Source of the DNA: an uncultured Micavibrio sp.
GTDB taxonomy: Bacteria; Pseudomonadota; Alphaproteobacteria; Micavibrionales; UBA1664
Assembly (NCBI GenBank): GCA_937896295.1
Contig: CALBME010000100.1
Coordinates: forward strand, 1-23,865
Reading direction: 5' to 3'
Length of the DNA stretch: 23,865 nucleotides
This document shows positions 21,459-23,865 of this stretch, in pieces. The translations under genes and the position numbers were made by a program. Positions within the stretch are counted from its first letter, which is position 1. Each line of letters begins with the position of its first letter. Under the pieces are notes generated by a model. The model saw only the letters and a program-made list of their open reading frames with translations, ran no database searches and was not told where the DNA came from.

Positions 21459-23865
21459 ATGGGGGCTGGACACCCGCTGGACCAGTGGCTGAAAACCCAC
21501 AAATGGTCGTGGTTCCCCCATCAGCTGGAAACCATGGCGGCGGCCCGGTCCGGGCGCGACGTTCTTTTATGCGCGCCGACCGGCGCCGGCAAGACCCTGT
21601 CCGGGTTTCTTCCGGGGTTTCTGGACATGCAGGACGACCCACGCCATCTCGGGTTACGCGTGCTTTATATCTCCCCACTCAAAGCCCTTTCGGTGGACGT
21701 GCATCGCAGCGTCGGCAAACCGATTGCAGACATGCGTCTTGATGTGACTTACGAAACACGTACGGGCGACACGCCGCAGGCGAAACGCCAGCGGCAGCGC
21801 CATCATGCACCCGACTTCCTGATGACGACGCCGGAGTCGCTTGCGTTGTTGCTGTCCTACGACAATGCCAATACGTATTTCAAACATTTGAAATATGTGA
21901 TCATCGACGAGGTCCACGCGCTTATCCCGTCCAAGCGCGGCGATCTTCTGGCGCTGGGCCTGTCGCGGCTGGCGGCCCTGGCTCCACGGGCCGTGCGTAT
22001 CGGCCTTTCGGCCACCATCGCAGACCCTGCACAGGCCGCCGCATGGCTGTGCCGCGGTGATTTCGCCGTGGTACAGGCGCCGACACGATCGATGCCTGAT
22101 GTCACCATCATGCAGGCCGGCGAGGAGCGCGTGCCGTGGGCCGGGCATATGGCGCTGTACGCCATGAAGCAGGTCTATGCGGCGGTGGCCGCATCAGGCA
22201 TGAGCATCGTATTTGTCAATACGCGCGCGCAGGCGGAACTGGTGTTCCAGAATTTATGGCGCATCAATGATAAAAATTTGAAAATCGCGCTGCATCATGG
22301 CTCGCTCGATCCCGGTCTGCGCCGCAAGGTAGAGGCGAGCATGGCGGCAGGCGATCTCGATTGCGTGGTGGCGACCTCTTCGCTCGATCTTGGCCTTGAC
22401 TGGGCGGAAGTGGATCTGGTTGTTCAGATTGGCGCACCCAAGGGCGTCAGCCGCCTGCTGCAAAGGATCGGCCGGTCGAACCACCGCATGAACGAACCCA
22501 GCCGGGCTATTCTGGTGCCGACCAACCGTTTTGAATATCTGGAATGCGTGGCCGCCGTCGCCGCGATCGGGCACAGGGAAATGGATGCCCTTGCTTTCCG
22601 CAAAGGTGGACTGGATGTGCTGGCCCAGCATATTCTGGGTTGTGCCGTCGCGGCACCTCTTGACCCCGATGAGATATACGCGCAAGTGCGCACTGCCTGG
22701 CCCTACCGGGACCTGGCGCGACGGGATTTTGACGATGCGCTGAAACTGGTGGCGGATGGCGGCTACGTCCTGGGTGCGTATGAGCGTTTCCGCCATCTTC
22801 AGCGCACCTCGTCCGGCCGGTATGAAATTGTAAACCAGCGGGCGGCGCGGCAATACCGCATGAATATAGGTACGATCGTCGAAGCGCCGATGCTGCGTGT
22901 GAAAATGGGGCGGCGCAAGCTGGGAACGATCGAGGAATATTTCATCAACAATCTGGCCATCGGCGATACATTCCTGTTCGCGGGACAGGTGGTGAAGTTC
23001 GAAGGTCTGCATGACATGGAAGTACAGGTCAGCCGCACCACCGCGGCGGCGCCGAAGATACCGTCCTATGACGGTGGCAAGCTCCCGCTATCTACCCATC
23101 TGTCTTACCGCGTGCGCGACCTGCTGGAACATCCTGACGACTGGGAAAAAATGCCCGGTGCGGTGGCTGAATGGCTGAATCTGCAGCGGCAGCGGTCCAT
23201 CCTGCCGGATACCAGGCATTTACTGGTCGAACATTTTCCGCGCGCGAAGAAACATTATCTGGTCGCTTATCCGTTCGCGGGACGGAATGCGCACCAGACG
23301 CTTGGGTTTCTCATCATGCGGCGCATGGCGCGTCTGGGCGACAAACCATTGGGTTTCGTCGCATCCGATTACGCGCTGACCGTCTGGTCACTGAAAAAAC
23401 CATCGGATGTGCCCGCTTTATTTTCGGTCGACCTTCTGGGCGAAGAGCTGAACGAATGGCTGGACGATACCCCGCTGCTGAAACGGTCTTTCCGTGAGGC
23501 TGCTGTGATCGCAGGTATCATTGAACGGCGCCATCCCGGCCAACAGAAAAGCGGGCGACAGATGACTTTTTCGTCCGACCTTATATATGACACGCTCGTG
23601 CGGCATGAACCCGACCATATCCTTCTGCGTGCCGCTCGTGCAGATGCCACAGGCGGACTGATCGATACGGACCGCCTGTCGGACATGCTGGTGGCCATGG
23701 ATGGCAAGCTGGTCGTAAAAGAACTGAAAAGCGTATCGCCGCTGGCCGTGCCGATGATGCTTGAGATAGCGCGCGAGTCCGCCGCCCGGCGCGATGTGGG
23801 CGATGCCTATCTCGAAGATATGGAAGAAAATCTTTTGCTTGAGGCGGGTTTTGCCGTCGATCTTG
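21459..23865 (+). CDS. Lhr-core-type DEXH DNA helicase, ligase-associated (3' partial)
   Basis: Open frame of 802 residues running off the right edge; family members are a little over 800 residues, so only a short tail should be missing. Superfamily 2 motifs: Q-like FPHQLET (19-25), Walker A PTGAGKT (Lys45), DEVH (150-153), SATI (184-187), IVFVNTRAQ, VATSSLDLGLDW and Q335-R-I-G-R-S-N-H. The C-terminal half resembles the winged-helix and Lhr domains. The start ATG (21459-21461) has GGAG (21451-21454) 4 bases before it. The Lhr-core enzymes are ATP-dependent 3'-5' translocases that unwind DNA or RNA:DNA, here presumably serving repair with the exonuclease and ligase. It is oriented opposite to them, with start codons about 9 bp apart. 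Confidence 0.94.
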   Translation, partial: MGAGHPLDQWLKTHKWSWFPHQLETMAAARSGRDVLLCAPTGAGKTLSGFLPGFLDMQDDPRHLGLRVLYISPLKALSVDVHRSVGKPIADMRLDVTYETRTGDTPQAKRQRQRHHAPDFLMTTPESLALLLSYDNANTYFKHLKYVIIDEVHALIPSKRGDLLALGLSRLAALAPRAVRIGLSATIADPAQAAAWLCRGDFAVVQAPTRSMPDVTIMQAGEERVPWAGHMALYAMKQVYAAVAASGMSIVFVNTRAQAELVFQNLWRINDKNLKIALHHGSLDPGLRRKVEASMAAGDLDCVVATSSLDLGLDWAEVDLVVQIGAPKGVSRLLQRIGRSNHRMNEPSRAILVPTNRFEYLECVAAVAAIGHREMDALAFRKGGLDVLAQHILGCAVAAPLDPDEIYAQVRTAWPYRDLARRDFDDALKLVADGGYVLGAYERFRHLQRTSSGRYEIVNQRAARQYRMNIGTIVEAPMLRVKMGRRKLGTIEEYFINNLAIGDTFLFAGQVVKFEGLHDMEVQVSRTTAAAPKIPSYDGGKLPLSTHLSYRVRDLLEHPDDWEKMPGAVAEWLNLQRQRSILPDTRHLLVEHFPRAKKHYLVAYPFAGRNAHQTLGFLIMRRMARLGDKPLGFVASDYALTVWSLKKPSDVPALFSVDLLGEELNEWLDDTPLLKRSFREAAVIAGIIERRHPGQQKSGRQMTFSSDLIYDTLVRHEPDHILLRAARADATGGLIDTDRLSDMLVAMDGKLVVKELKSVSPLAVPMMLEIARESAARRDVGDAYLEDMEENLLLEAGFAVDL

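Noticed and set aside
22254..23012. 252-residue open frame on the minus strand
   Set aside because: Antisense to the helicase gene, whose motifs are continuous through the region on the + strand.

Overview
The window is about 23.9 kb of ordinary, densely packed bacterial chromosome: twenty protein genes, many sharing 4-base stop/start overlaps, with no RNA genes, insertion sequences or CRISPR array that I could recognise. The sequence is moderately GC-rich. The families present (a DNA ligase/exonuclease/Lhr-type helicase cluster, CHASE3-GAF hybrid kinases with CheR/CheB, a YbbP-type permease, TesA, an HI0933-type flavoprotein) point to a Gram-negative proteobacterium, most likely an alphaproteobacterium. 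That placement is inference from gene content only.

Left part (1-8182). The 3' end of an ABC-transporter permease on the + strand converges on an eight-gene minus-strand run. In transcription order this is: OmpR-family response regulator (8182), short-loop histidine kinase, FAD-dependent amine-oxidase-like protein, DUF1365 protein, cyclopropane-fatty-acid-synthase homologue, DUF3833 lipoprotein, short-chain dehydrogenase, alpha/beta hydrolase (ending at 1030). The middle genes form the lipid-modification module that, in other proteobacteria, usually travels with an ECF sigma/ChrR pair. Here a two-component system occupies that place. The methyltransferase has lost two bicarbonate-site residues of true cyclopropane synthases, so methyl-branched or furan fatty acid chemistry is a better guess than cyclopropanation. 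Three tandem 10-bp repeats upstream of the regulator look like an OmpR-type operator.

Middle part (8330-12209). A + strand HI0933/TIGR03862-type flavoprotein converges on a minus-strand run: a hybrid histidine kinase whose N-terminal membrane domain matches the plant ethylene receptor at all seven residues known to matter for ethylene binding, then a YjdM (PhnA) zinc-ribbon protein and the TesA-type esterase.

Right-middle part (12455-18880). A tight four-gene + strand operon encodes a large CHASE3-GAF hybrid kinase with three receivers, CheR, a receiver-less CheB, and a receiver-kinase-receiver protein. Neither a chemoreceptor nor a DNA-binding regulator nor an HPt protein is seen with it, so the methylation target and the final output are not obvious.

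Right end (18885-23865). This is the DNA-ligase-associated repair cluster: ATP-dependent ligase and beta-CASP/metallo-beta-lactamase exonuclease on the minus strand, and an Lhr-core-type DEXH helicase on the + strand, nearly complete when the window ends. The exonuclease and helicase start codons are only about 9 bp apart on opposite strands. No intergenic stretch exceeds 300 bases; the longest is 12210-12454.
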